In this document: positions 1-7,687 of the stretch, piece by piece | Layout: the number at the start of each line of letters is the position of its first letter | Position numbering within the stretch: the stretch's first letter is position 1 | Origin: an uncultured Lentisphaeria bacterium | GTDB lineage: Bacteria; Verrucomicrobiota; Lentisphaeria; JABSQK01; CAJWLW01 | Reading direction: 5' to 3' | NCBI GenBank assembly: GCA_913042885.1 | Contig: CAJWLW010000088.1 | Span: 1-15,168 of the forward strand | Length of the DNA stretch: 15,168 nt | Position numbers and translations under genes: made by a program | The notes under the pieces: model-generated | Told to the model about the DNA's origin: nothing | Database searches by the model: none | Seen by the model: only the letters and a program-made list of their open reading frames with translations

Positions 1-90
1 TCATGTCCGGTCTCGTTGGTTCAATGACTCATTCAGGAAAAGATCTTTCGGGCTGCCCCGCCCGGCGCAGAGATACTGCGGTTAAACGGC

Positions 91-119
91 TTGAATATCT
101 TCTTCAACTGCCATAGAAT
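91..119 (+). promoter_or_regulatory. Sigma-70-like promoter for the 126-1379 gene, probably leaderless
   Basis: A -35-like TTGAAT (91-96) is separated by exactly 17 nt from a -10-like TAGAAT (114-119), which matches the TATAAT consensus at five of six positions. Transcription would begin about 6-7 nt after the -10 box, at or next to the ATG at 126, so the mRNA would have essentially no 5' leader. This fits the absence of any Shine-Dalgarno sequence before either candidate ATG (126 or 150). The boxes are seen in the sequence; the activity is inferred. Confidence 0.5.
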
Positions 120-125
120 CAACCC

Positions 126-1379
126 ATGCCCTGCAAACAACACTGTCTGATGTCGCGGTACGCTCTTGATGCGTTGCCCGCCTGGGAACGCGAGTTCTGG
201 CGGGATCGCCATGGGGAAATTGCCGCCAACACCCTGGTGCCGGACAGCTATTTTCACGACAAGGAGAAGTTCGCCAAGTACTGCGTCATGGACAATGACC
301 AGGTCATTCCGCATGGACCGACGGATGACCGCTACACCACGTGTGCCTTCGCCCAGTCCCGCAGCTTCGAACCGCACCGCCACACGATCGGCTACTACCT
401 CGGCAAATTGGTGGAGACAATCGGCGCCGGCGACAGCGCTGAGTCCGCCATGTTCGCCGGTGTGTTCGCGCATTTCCTGCAGGATTCCAGTCAGCCGGCA
501 CATCTGATTCACAACGACTGGCTGTACCAATTGGTGGCCAAGCCCGAGGGCCGATACCTGCATCTGCACCGGGAGTTCGACGATGCCGACCCGGATACGG
601 ACGTTCTGGCACAGATCGAGCCGTGCCTGCTGGGCACGACGATCGCCGAGGCATCGTTCCGGCTTCGGGCCCAGTTCGAAGCGATGATGGAAAAGTCGTT
701 GCAGGCAGTCGTGCCGATGATCTCCGCCGCCTACGCCGGCGATAAGGCGGCTATGACGGCCGCCATCACCGGCCCGTACCAGACGGCGACGTTGCTCACC
801 GCGTCCGCCTGGCACACGGCGCACTGCATCGCCGCCCGGAGATTTGACGATGCCGAGCTGCAGCAGTTGAAGCGAATTCCACTCAGCAGCGTGCCGTACA
901 CCTCCGGTTTTTCCATCGATCCGTACGGGTTCCGGCCGTTGATGGACGCCGTTGCAGACGGGCACGGGTACACGGTGCCGCTGAGTCTCATAGTCAAGAG
1001 CGGTGACGACCGTGGCGAACCGACGTCTTTCGCTGAAGGTATCGCCATGACGTGGGGCGATATCGTCTACGATATTCCCGGCGGCGTCTACGGCGAGCTG
1101 CGGGCGAAGATCGGCCTGCTGAGTTCCGTGGCTGATGATGCGCAAGCGATATTCAAGACAGTGCTGGATGGTGCGCCTGTTGTTTATGAAGAAGGGGAGA
1201 AGAAGATTTTGGATTACGGCGGGCCCATCGTCTACGATAGCGGCGTGATCACCGGCGTCGATGCTGCCCGGGATATTGTGATCCCGTTGGGCGAGGCCGA
1301 ACGCATCACCTTGATCGTCGAGTGCCCGGCAGAAAATACCCAGTCCCTCTGGGTCGAACCGGTGCTGGTGAAACGTTGA
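126..1379 (+). CDS. Zinc-dependent phospholipase C / P1-nuclease-like protein with a C-terminal NPCBM-like domain
   Basis: The 417-residue product carries a ligand pattern like that of zinc-dependent phospholipase C: HFLQD with H116 and D120, then H126 (H-x3-D-x5-H), and later H146-x3-E150 (H-x3-E). H6, in HCLMSRYALDALP, probably matches the N-terminal ligand histidine. That supports the ATG at 126 over the one at 150. Family members usually hydrolyse phosphodiesters outside the cell. This one has no signal peptide and lacks the N-terminal Trp whose amino group binds zinc in the Bacillus enzyme; an in-frame TAG at 114-116 prevents extension. Residues about 300-417 resemble an NPCBM/NEW2 carbohydrate-binding sandwich (GDIVYDIPGG, AQAIFKTVLDG, ITLIVEC). 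The gene is alone on the plus strand and converges on the pseudopilin gene. Superfamily membership is fairly secure; substrate (phospholipid, nucleic acid or other) and location are not. Confidence 0.72.
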   Translation: MPCKQHCLMSRYALDALPAWEREFWRDRHGEIAANTLVPDSYFHDKEKFAKYCVMDNDQVIPHGPTDDRYTTCAFAQSRSFEPHRHTIGYYLGKLVETIGAGDSAESAMFAGVFAHFLQDSSQPAHLIHNDWLYQLVAKPEGRYLHLHREFDDADPDTDVLAQIEPCLLGTTIAEASFRLRAQFEAMMEKSLQAVVPMISAAYAGDKAAMTAAITGPYQTATLLTASAWHTAHCIAARRFDDAELQQLKRIPLSSVPYTSGFSIDPYGFRPLMDAVADGHGYTVPLSLIVKSGDDRGEPTSFAEGIAMTWGDIVYDIPGGVYGELRAKIGLLSSVADDAQAIFKTVLDGAPVVYEEGEKKILDYGGPIVYDSGVITGVDAARDIVIPLGEAERITLIVECPAENTQSLWVEPVLVKR

Positions 1380-1419
1380 GGGCATCGTTGGGATCGAAAA
1401 AAGCAATCCCGTTCGCCGT

Positions 1420-2082
1420 TCAATCGAGGTAGGTGTAGCCGCCGCTGTTCTTCCACCACTTGTCGGGTACGTCCCCCTGGGTGGCGCGGCCGACGTGGCC
1501 GTCGCAGAACACGAAGTTGGCCGAATCACCGGGATGATAGAACCCAATGCGTTTGTAGGTGTCCCAGTTGTCGGTGTTGTTCGGGTTGGTGTCGTTGGCG
1601 CCGCCCTGCCCGGTTGCACCGCCCACTTCGGCATCGCCGAACATCATCCGCTGTGCCGGGTTGCCCAGGTTGAACTTGACCCACGGATAATTCGAGCTGG
1701 ACGAGTGCATGCCGCCCAGATGGGCGCTGTAGGTGAAATGGACGCGCCGGTTGTTGTATGAAATCGCGTCGTCATGGGCGCCGCACTGCAGTTCCTTGAT
1801 CAGCATCTGGCCCGGCAGGTCCGGGTCCGCGATGTTCCAATAAGGCTTCAGCACATCAAACCAGAAATGACTGTTGTTGTGCCATTTGGTCGAGTAATTG
1901 TCATTCTCGTCGACATAGTTGAACACCCCGAACGCCAGTTGCTTGATGTTGTTAAGGCAGTTCACCCGCACTGCATTCGCCTTTGCCGACTGCAGTGCGG
2001 GCAGCAGCATCGCAGCCAGGATCGCTATGATCGCGATGACCACAAGCAACTCGATCAATGTGAATCTTCTCCAGTGAGCCAT
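1420..2082 (-). CDS. Type II secretion pseudopilin-like protein (prepilin N-terminal methylation motif, H-X-DG-type tail)
   Basis: This 220-residue protein begins with a short basic leader, MAHWRR, and then [19 protein letters not shown]. That is a class III signal peptide followed by one hydrophobic helix, with the conserved Glu at +5 (E11). A prepilin peptidase would be expected to cut before F7. The -1 residue is Arg instead of the usual Gly, a form I associate with Lentisphaerota pseudopilins. The globular part ends with a motif running from H183 to D194-G195 (FVFCDGHVG), like the H-X9-DG tails of PVC-group proteins but with ten residues between His and Asp. GAGGT lies 8 nt before the ATG, supporting this start. 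The gene follows the large glycosidase-like gene by 37 nt. Its role (secretion pseudopilus, surface fibre or other) is unknown. Confidence 0.85.
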   Translation of the reverse strand: MAHWRRFTLIELLVVIAIIAILAAMLLPALQSAKANAVRVNCLNNIKQLAFGVFNYVDENDNYSTKWHNNSHFWFDVLKPYWNIADPDLPGQMLIKELQCGAHDDAISYNNRRVHFTYSAHLGGMHSSSSNYPWVKFNLGNPAQRMMFGDAEVGGATGQGGANDTNPNNTDNWDTYKRIGFYHPGDSANFVFCDGHVGRATQGDVPDKWWKNSGGYTYLD

Positions 2083-2107
2083 CGGTCGGGACCTCGCTTC
2101 GAGAATT

Positions 2108-2113
2108 ACTATA
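2108..2113 (-). promoter_or_regulatory. Possible -10 box ahead of the pseudopilin gene
   Basis: On the minus strand the 37-nt gap between the glycosidase-like stop and the pseudopilin ATG contains TATAGT, which matches the -10 consensus at five of six positions. A TTGATC lies upstream inside the end of the previous gene, but at 15 nt, shorter than ideal. The pseudopilin may therefore have its own start site in addition to read-through from the operon. This is weak evidence. Confidence 0.25.
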
Positions 2114-2119
2114 GCGCGC

Positions 2120-5100
2120 CTATTCAGCGATCAACCTGACCGGTTTCCAGATACCGCCGGCACGCAGGCTGTTGTGGACACGTACCACGATACGGTTTTT
2201 CTGCCCGGGCCGATAGCGCTTGGTGATGTCGACCGATACCGGCTGATCCCACATGGTGGTGCCGGCGGCGAGGTTGTCCGAGATGTAGTCGCCGTTGATC
2301 CACAGGGTGTAGTTCTCGTCCACGGCGCCGAAGGCCAACTTGACGTTCTTACCGGCGGCGGGCGGGATGACGATGTCGATGGCATACCAGCCGTCGCCTT
2401 CGAACGATCCGACCGCGTCATCCCAGAATGCGTGGGTCGAGATACGCTGCCAGGCCGCCAGGTCAGTATCCGGCAGGTGCCAGTTTTCCTCCTCGCCGCG
2501 CTTTCGGAGACCGCGTCGGAAGTTCCATAGTTCCGGCACCTCCACGAATCCCGGGGTTCCCCGCGGCGGCGGTTTCGGCGGCGCCGCGGCCGTCGCGTCG
2601 CGGCTGCCGTCAACGCGGAAGAAGGTGCGGCCGACGGCACCGCCGTACAGCTCACGGACCTCGACGCTCCAGTGGCCGGCCGGCTCGTTCAAGGCGATCG
2701 GGAAACGCACTGCCGCAGCGCCGTTGCGGGCAACCGCATAGTCGCTGTAATCGTGTCTACTGCCCTGGCTGTTGCGGATCGACACCTCGAGCGGGACGAG
2801 CCCCTCCAGCCTGGCGCCGCGCTTGTCGGCAACAGCTACCGCAACGTCGACCATGTTCCCTTTTTCCACCGCATCCGGCGCCTTGACGCGAAGGCTGCCG
2901 ATCGCTTCGGGCAGGATCGCAAACATGCGGCCCTGTCCCGGTCCGAGGTCGACGTCCCAGGCATGGCCCGTGGCGGTCCGCTGCGGGTCGATCAGCCGGC
3001 GCTCGAGTACATCGTAAACGACGCAGTCGGTTCGTCGGATGCTGACCCGGACCTTCTGCGGCACGCCGTCGTCCAGTACTTTGCCCCAGCCGCCGATGTA
3101 GTCGCCGCGCTGCTTGAGCGTGTTGGTGACGAACAGCAGTTGGTTGGCACCGTCCTGCAGCACGCTGAGCGCGACGGACGGGGAATCGCAGTCCGCCCAT
3201 CGCTGGATCCTGCCGTCCAGGGCGTCACGCAGTACACCGGCGTCACCCAGAATTTCGCTCTGCACCCGGTCGCCCGGAGACCAGCCACCGGCTTTCTGTT
3301 CGAGATCGATAACCTCTTCAAACGATGCCACCAGGTGCTGATCGGCGATTATGATGCCGCCGTTCCGGGCGAAGGCCCGGATGGTGTCATAGATGTGCCG
3401 CGGCAGCACCCGGCAACCGGGCAGCGCAATCGCCTTGTAATCCGCCAGTCCGGTTTCTTCAAGATCGACTTCGTAGACGACGTCCACCGGAATGTGCGCC
3501 GCCTGGAGCTTCGCATACATGTGTCCGGCTTCGCCGGCCCTGAAGTCCATGGCGTCTTTGTAAGCGAGCACCGACGTGGCGGTGGAAAGCAGCATCGCAA
3601 CATCCGCCTTTCGCGGCCTCAGCTGTTTGATCACCATGCCATAGGGGCGGACGACGCGGAGGTTCAGGTCCTTGATCGCCGTGAGGGTTTCCGGATTCGA
3701 ATACATGTAGGAGCGATACCCCACGCCGCGCACCGCGGCACGGTCATCACCCGTACGCAGGCCGGTCGTTTCGACACTCTCGAGCCCGTGGTAGGAGATG
3801 CCGCTGACGCCTCGCGAAAGCGCCATCCAGGTGGCCTGTCGCATGACGGCCGGTGAGTGTGCGGCGAGATAGGAGTCCTTCTTGATGTAGGGCCAGTGCG
3901 GCCCGGCACTTGGGATGGCAACGGCGCCCCAGACAATCAGCTGCAGATTGAGGATCGTCTCCTGGTCATCGACGGCGGCGCAGCGCAACTCGTCCGCGAC
4001 CAGCGGGATGCGCTCGGGGCTGGGCCAGGTGTAGGTCCACTGCAGGAGTTGATCCATGCCTTTCAGGCGGCCGCGCACGAACGGCTGGCGCAGGGCCGGG
4101 TCGTGCCAGATGCGCACGTCGGGGCGGCTCTCACGGACTACGTCCGCCACCTTGCTGTGCAGCATGCCCTGCCCTTCGCCGCGCTCCCACCACCAGCGGT
4201 AAAACAGGTAGTAGGGGTCGTCGCTCTCGACAATGCCGTTGTCCGGCAGCGGGTGCTCCCGAGGCTTGACACCCCACGACCGGGTGACGTCCGCCGGCAC
4301 CGGAAAGCCGAGCTCCTTCTCCGCCATCTCCAGCCAGTAGTCGTTGCCGTAGACGTCGAACGAGTTCTCGCTTTCTGAATTGAGCAGGATGCCGTGCCAG
4401 GCGACCAATTCCTTGTAGAGCGGCAGCGCGCCGCGCCAGAACTCCTGGATCACTTCGATGTTCTTCGGATGCCACGGATTCGGTCGCGGATGGTTGGCCT
4501 CATGGGAACCGGTGGCGTGGTCCTGAAACGATTTGCCGTCGCGCTTCAGGGCATACGCGGCTTCGACGCCCTCGGCGACGCGACGCATGTATTCGAGCTG
4601 CACGTAGGCCCACATCCCGTGTTTCACACATTCATCGAACTGGTCGTAGATATACTGCCGCTTTCTCGCCGCCGACGGGCGGAGCAGGCGCGTCGGCACG
4701 TCCGGCGTCAGGTACTTGTCGCCGTTCCAGCGGCTCATGGTATTGTCATGGTGCACCTTGAACTGGTTGAAGCCATGGGCCGCCAGCAGCTCGGCATCGC
4801 CGGTATCCCAGGCATTGACCAGCATGCGCTCGGGATTCGGTTTTCGGCGCAGGTAGATCACCGTCCGGTCACGGGCCAGAACGCGATCCCCCTGCGACAC
4901 CGCGACGGTCAGAGTGTAGTCACCGCTGCGCCAGTTGGCCGGCTGCAGCGGGAACCCCACCGGTCGTTGCTCGCCGGCCGCGAGCTTCCCGATACGAACG
5001 GTCTTGGCATGTGTCGTACCCTGCGTCGGGTACTTGTCATTGGTCAGGGCGAACGCCACAACAAGATCGTCGACGTCACGGTCGGCCGAAATGATGAACG

Positions 5101-6319
5101 GCGCCACGGCGTCCGCCTCCTCCCGGTAATAAGCGTGGCGGGTGGCCGGCTGGCCGATGCTGACGGCAGCGATGGTGTCCGCCGGCGGCGGCAGCCCGTG
5201 GACCTGGAAATCATTGAACCAGAAGCCGTACATGCAGATCGCCCCGAGCGCCACGCGCCCGCGCTGCAAACTGTCATCGTAGGCCTCGAGCAGGACTTCG
5301 TCGTTGCGCAGCGCCATCAGATGCGGCCCGCGCATGTAGAATGTCAGGCGTGTCGGCGGCTTCATCCGCAAGTTCGGCATGTTGCGAATCTCCGCCAAGG
5401 TGACACGCTTGCCGTCGCGTACGCGCTCGATGCGCACCGTATTTGCGGGGTATGTCATGTAGGTCAGGGCATAGTGATTGTCGGCGTCCTGCCAGCGACC
5501 GCAGAGATAAACGTGGCCGTCGTCGTTGGTCCACACCCCGGTCTCGATCATGCAGTTGTCCCAATCTTCTTCGCCGGTGACAATCCAGGCATGGCGCAGC
5601 TGCGGCGAGGTCTCGGTCAACTGTCTGCCACCGGTCTCCCAGCTGCCGGCGACCGGTGTCCAGCGCTTCAGGTCGGCGAAATCATCCTGCATCAGCAGCC
5701 CGGTTGTCGGCATCTCCGGACGCGTCAGCGCGGCAAACCGCCGGACTTCGTCATCCGGCACGTCGAAAAGCGTTTCTTTTCCCGGAGTGAAGTGCAGGCG
5801 CTGCCGCGTTCCTTCCCTGGCAAACGGCTTGCATTCCGCGACCTGTTCGCCGAAATCCAGCAGGCACAGCCGTGACCATGCGGGCGCGACAAACACATCG
5901 GTGTGTGCCACAGTCTTACCCTGGTCGACCCAGGCATTGCACCCCACGACCGGCGACTGGTCATGGAACCGGTACCGGTACCGGGCACGGATCTGCGACG
6001 GCGCCTTTTCACCGTCGCGGACGTAAAACGCGGTGACGGTGATCGTCGCCTGGTCTTGCTGCCGCCGAATCGTAACCACGGGCCTGGTGTCGTTGGCAAG
6101 CAGATAGTCGTCGGCACGATCCCGCTGCGCGACCGCCTTGCCACCGAACTCGACGATGGTGCCGCCCCTGCTCTTGTCGAAGACCAGCGAATAGGCGGCA
6201 GTGCGGACTGCAATCCGGTCGCCCTGCTCGGTGACAACGAGCTTGGCACCGGCAGTGCCGGCAATCATGACCGGCAAGACGAGCAGTATCCGCGCCAGCT
6301 GCTTCAATCGAGGAACCAT
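2120..6319 (-). CDS. Secreted multidomain beta-galactosidase-like glycoside hydrolase (candidate)
   Basis: The 1399-residue product starts with a signal peptide ([20 protein letters not shown], likely cleaved after AGA near residue 25). Domains as I read them: beta-sandwich 26-200; LamG/DUF1080-like concanavalin fold about 208-375; Ig-like about 380-490; TIM-barrel-like region about 494-890 with W-rich stretches and a possible catalytic Glu in LNSESEN (E649/E651); a glutamine-amidotransferase-like Rossmann domain about 900-1000 as in GH42 enzymes ([31 protein letters not shown]); further sandwiches to 1237; a Pro-rich linker 1247-1256; and a GH2-type galactose-binding jelly roll about 1258-1399 ([25 protein letters not shown]). 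The ATG at 6319 was chosen because the signal peptide begins there; the longer reading to 6493 only adds an Arg-rich stretch inside the upstream gene. It overlaps that gene by 16 nt with no clear Shine-Dalgarno, suggesting translational coupling. Glycan cleavage is inferred from architecture; substrate unknown. Confidence 0.7.
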   Translation of the reverse strand: MVPRLKQLARILLVLPVMIAGTAGAKLVVTEQGDRIAVRTAAYSLVFDKSRGGTIVEFGGKAVAQRDRADDYLLANDTRPVVTIRRQQDQATITVTAFYVRDGEKAPSQIRARYRYRFHDQSPVVGCNAWVDQGKTVAHTDVFVAPAWSRLCLLDFGEQVAECKPFAREGTRQRLHFTPGKETLFDVPDDEVRRFAALTRPEMPTTGLLMQDDFADLKRWTPVAGSWETGGRQLTETSPQLRHAWIVTGEEDWDNCMIETGVWTNDDGHVYLCGRWQDADNHYALTYMTYPANTVRIERVRDGKRVTLAEIRNMPNLRMKPPTRLTFYMRGPHLMALRNDEVLLEAYDDSLQRGRVALGAICMYGFWFNDFQVHGLPPPADTIAAVSIGQPATRHAYYREEADAVAPFIISADRDVDDLVVAFALTNDKYPTQGTTHAKTVRIGKLAAGEQRPVGFPLQPANWRSGDYTLTVAVSQGDRVLARDRTVIYLRRKPNPERMLVNAWDTGDAELLAAHGFNQFKVHHDNTMSRWNGDKYLTPDVPTRLLRPSAARKRQYIYDQFDECVKHGMWAYVQLEYMRRVAEGVEAAYALKRDGKSFQDHATGSHEANHPRPNPWHPKNIEVIQEFWRGALPLYKELVAWHGILLNSESENSFDVYGNDYWLEMAEKELGFPVPADVTRSWGVKPREHPLPDNGIVESDDPYYLFYRWWWERGEGQGMLHSKVADVVRESRPDVRIWHDPALRQPFVRGRLKGMDQLLQWTYTWPSPERIPLVADELRCAAVDDQETILNLQLIVWGAVAIPSAGPHWPYIKKDSYLAAHSPAVMRQATWMALSRGVSGISYHGLESVETTGLRTGDDRAAVRGVGYRSYMYSNPETLTAIKDLNLRVVRPYGMVIKQLRPRKADVAMLLSTATSVLAYKDAMDFRAGEAGHMYAKLQAAHIPVDVVYEVDLEETGLADYKAIALPGCRVLPRHIYDTIRAFARNGGIIIADQHLVASFEEVIDLEQKAGGWSPGDRVQSEILGDAGVLRDALDGRIQRWADCDSPSVALSVLQDGANQLLFVTNTLKQRGDYIGGWGKVLDDGVPQKVRVSIRRTDCVVYDVLERRLIDPQRTATGHAWDVDLGPGQGRMFAILPEAIGSLRVKAPDAVEKGNMVDVAVAVADKRGARLEGLVPLEVSIRNSQGSRHDYSDYAVARNGAAAVRFPIALNEPAGHWSVEVRELYGGAVGRTFFRVDGSRDATAAAPPKPPPRGTPGFVEVPELWNFRRGLRKRGEEENWHLPDTDLAAWQRISTHAFWDDAVGSFEGDGWYAIDIVIPPAAGKNVKLAFGAVDENYTLWINGDYISDNLAAGTTMWDQPVSVDITKRYRPGQKNRIVVRVHNSLRAGGIWKPVRLIAE

Positions 6320-7548
6320 TCGGTCGGAATCGCGCGGAACTTGATTCCGTCGACGTTGCCGTTGCCGTAATCGTAGACGACCAAGGCCTCGTCGCCGTGA
6401 AAGAGCACATTGGGATAGCATATCCGCAGTCCGCCGGGCGCGCGCGGGTACTGTTCGGTGTCGCCGGGCTGATAGTACCCGTAGTCTTCCCATTGCTCAA
6501 TCACTTCGCGCCGGTCCAGCGGCGGCGGGTCGATGACGGTGCGGAAGTCCAGGGACTCGAGGTTCTTGAAGTTCTCCCAGGTTGCGCCCTCGTCGCGGGA
6601 AATTGCGCACGACAGCCGGTGGCGGTGAAGGCCTTTGAGAATCTCGCCGCGCGAGACCTGGTTCCAGACGACCAGGATTTCACCGGTCGGCATACGCCTG
6701 AGCAACGACGGGGTGTATGATGCCGCCATCGGTAACGGGCTGGGGCGCGACCAATTGAGCCCGCGATCGGTGGAGTAGGATTCGAAGGAGCGTCCGAGCT
6801 GGCTGCGCAGGTGCATCAGCAGCCGACCGTCCCGGAGTTCGACGACCGTGGGCTCTTCGAGGTCGCAGGCACTGCGGTAATGGCTGACGAACAATTGACT
6901 GTGGCTGACGCGCCACGACGCCCCGCCGTCGTCGGACGTACAGGAGAAGCTGTACGACAGTGACGGCGAATTGAAACTCTCTGATTCGGCGCCGGAATCG
7001 TAACTGATCCAGCGGTAACTCGGCAGCACAATCGTACCGTCGGTGAGCACCACGGGATGGCCACCGGTGCAAAGTGCATTGAGCGGGTAGACCAGCACCG
7101 GATCGCTCCAGGTCCGGCCTTCGTCGCCGCTGGTGCGAAAGGTGATCTTGCTGCCACCGTCGCGGCCGGGCGGGCCGTCGCAAAAATTCTGCAGATCGCT
7201 GCACACCAGCGCAAGCCGGCCGGTCGGCAGGCGAAAGATGCTGACGTGCGAGCCGTGGATCCGATTGCCGCTTTCGTCGCAGCAGGCGCGCGGCTCACCC
7301 CAGGAGCGGCCGGCGTCGGTGGATTCGAGCATTACCGGGTAGCAAAAGTGTTCCTGCGGATCGGCGGCGGTGAGATCGCGTTCCTGATAGCAGAGGTAGA
7401 CACGGTCGTCCACGCCGGCAACCAGCACGCCCTCGCTGATGCCGGGCCCCACCGGCTCGACAGCGAAGGCCTGGGGGTACCGGTCAACATCGAACTCACC
7501 CGTAAGCGGCGTGTCCGCGTCCCGTTTATGCAATTCCGTGTCAATCAT
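6304..7548 (-). CDS. Sialidase-like Asp-box (BNR) beta-propeller protein
   Basis: This 414-residue protein has five Asp-box motifs (S-x-D-x-G-x-x-W): STDAGRSW at 76, SGDEGRTW at 140, SDDGGASW at 205, STDRGLNW at 259 and SRDEGATW at 317. These are the signature of a six-bladed sialidase/BNR propeller. EEPTVVELRDGRLLMHLRS (231-249) fits the conserved strand of the BNR_2 group that carries a Glu and an Arg. No clear arginine-containing F/YRIP motif is seen at the start, so true sialidase activity is uncertain; related proteins are annotated exo-alpha-sialidase without assays. There is no signal peptide. The start was moved to 7548 because GGAAGG lies 6 nt upstream; a longer reading from 7584 would add twelve residues encoded by a repetitive leader. 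It heads a likely operon with the multidomain glycosidase-like gene, whose start codon lies inside its end. Confidence 0.82.
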   Translation of the reverse strand: MIDTELHKRDADTPLTGEFDVDRYPQAFAVEPVGPGISEGVLVAGVDDRVYLCYQERDLTAADPQEHFCYPVMLESTDAGRSWGEPRACCDESGNRIHGSHVSIFRLPTGRLALVCSDLQNFCDGPPGRDGGSKITFRTSGDEGRTWSDPVLVYPLNALCTGGHPVVLTDGTIVLPSYRWISYDSGAESESFNSPSLSYSFSCTSDDGGASWRVSHSQLFVSHYRSACDLEEPTVVELRDGRLLMHLRSQLGRSFESYSTDRGLNWSRPSPLPMAASYTPSLLRRMPTGEILVVWNQVSRGEILKGLHRHRLSCAISRDEGATWENFKNLESLDFRTVIDPPPLDRREVIEQWEDYGYYQPGDTEQYPRAPGGLRICYPNVLFHGDEALVVYDYGNGNVDGIKFRAIPTEWFLD

Positions 7549-7554
7549 GCCGTT

Positions 7555-7560
7555 CCTTCC
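7555..7560 (-). promoter_or_regulatory. Ribosome binding site that fixes the start of the sialidase-like gene
   Basis: On the minus strand GGAAGG lies 6 nt before the ATG at 7548. It favours this start over a longer in-frame reading that would begin at 7584. Confidence 0.75.
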
Positions 7561-7567
7561 GGATGCC

Positions 7568-7592
7568 GGGGCCAATGGGGCCAAATGGGCCA
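7568..7592 (-). repeat. Short tandem repeat in the sialidase gene leader
   Basis: On the plus strand the unit GGGGCCAAT (7568-7576) is followed directly by GGGGCCAAAT (7577-7586) and a partial third copy GGGCCA (7587-7592). The array sits just upstream of the ribosome binding site of the sialidase-like gene, between it and the terminator of the DNRLRE gene. It may only be a product of replication slippage. No function is shown. Confidence 0.5.
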
Positions 7593-7628
7593 GCCGCCCC
7601 GCACGAACACCATAACCGGATTCGGCAG

Positions 7629-7663
7629 AAAAAACAAAGCCCGGAACGAATGTCCCGGGCTTT
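7629..7663 (-). terminator. Intrinsic (Rho-independent) terminator of the DNRLRE-repeat gene
   Basis: A perfect 9-bp GC-rich stem (AAAGCCCGG at 7636-7644 paired with CCGGGCTTT at 7655-7663) encloses a 10-nt loop. Read on the minus strand it is followed by a T-rich run (TTTGTTTTTTC). The hairpin begins 24 nt after the stop codon of the DNRLRE gene. This is the clearest transcription stop in the window and separates that gene from the sialidase operon. In the plus direction the T-run is only three bases, so it probably acts on the minus strand alone. Confidence 0.88.
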
Positions 7664-7687
7664 ACATCGACAGCGGTTCGAAATTTT

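Noticed and set aside
1390..1410. Stem-loop GGGAT/ATCCC between the convergent genes as a bidirectional terminator
   Set aside because: Only 5 bp of stem around an 11-nt loop and no T-run following on either strand; the A-run lies in the loop.
33..1634. 533-codon open frame on the minus strand opposite the phospholipase-C-like gene
   Set aside because: It overlaps both the plus-strand gene with clear zinc-ligand motifs and the 3' part of the pseudopilin gene. Its translation shows no recognisable motif, so it is a high-GC antisense shadow.
4394..5875. 493-codon plus-strand open frame inside the large glycosidase-like gene (and a similar one at 2672-3856)
   Set aside because: They are antisense to a gene with coherent signal peptide and domain structure; the products are rich in Arg, His and Val with no domain pattern.
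6320..6493. 58-codon N-terminal extension of the large glycosidase-like protein
   Set aside because: The extension is Arg-rich, lies wholly within the sialidase-like gene in another frame, and hides a good signal peptide that begins at 6319.
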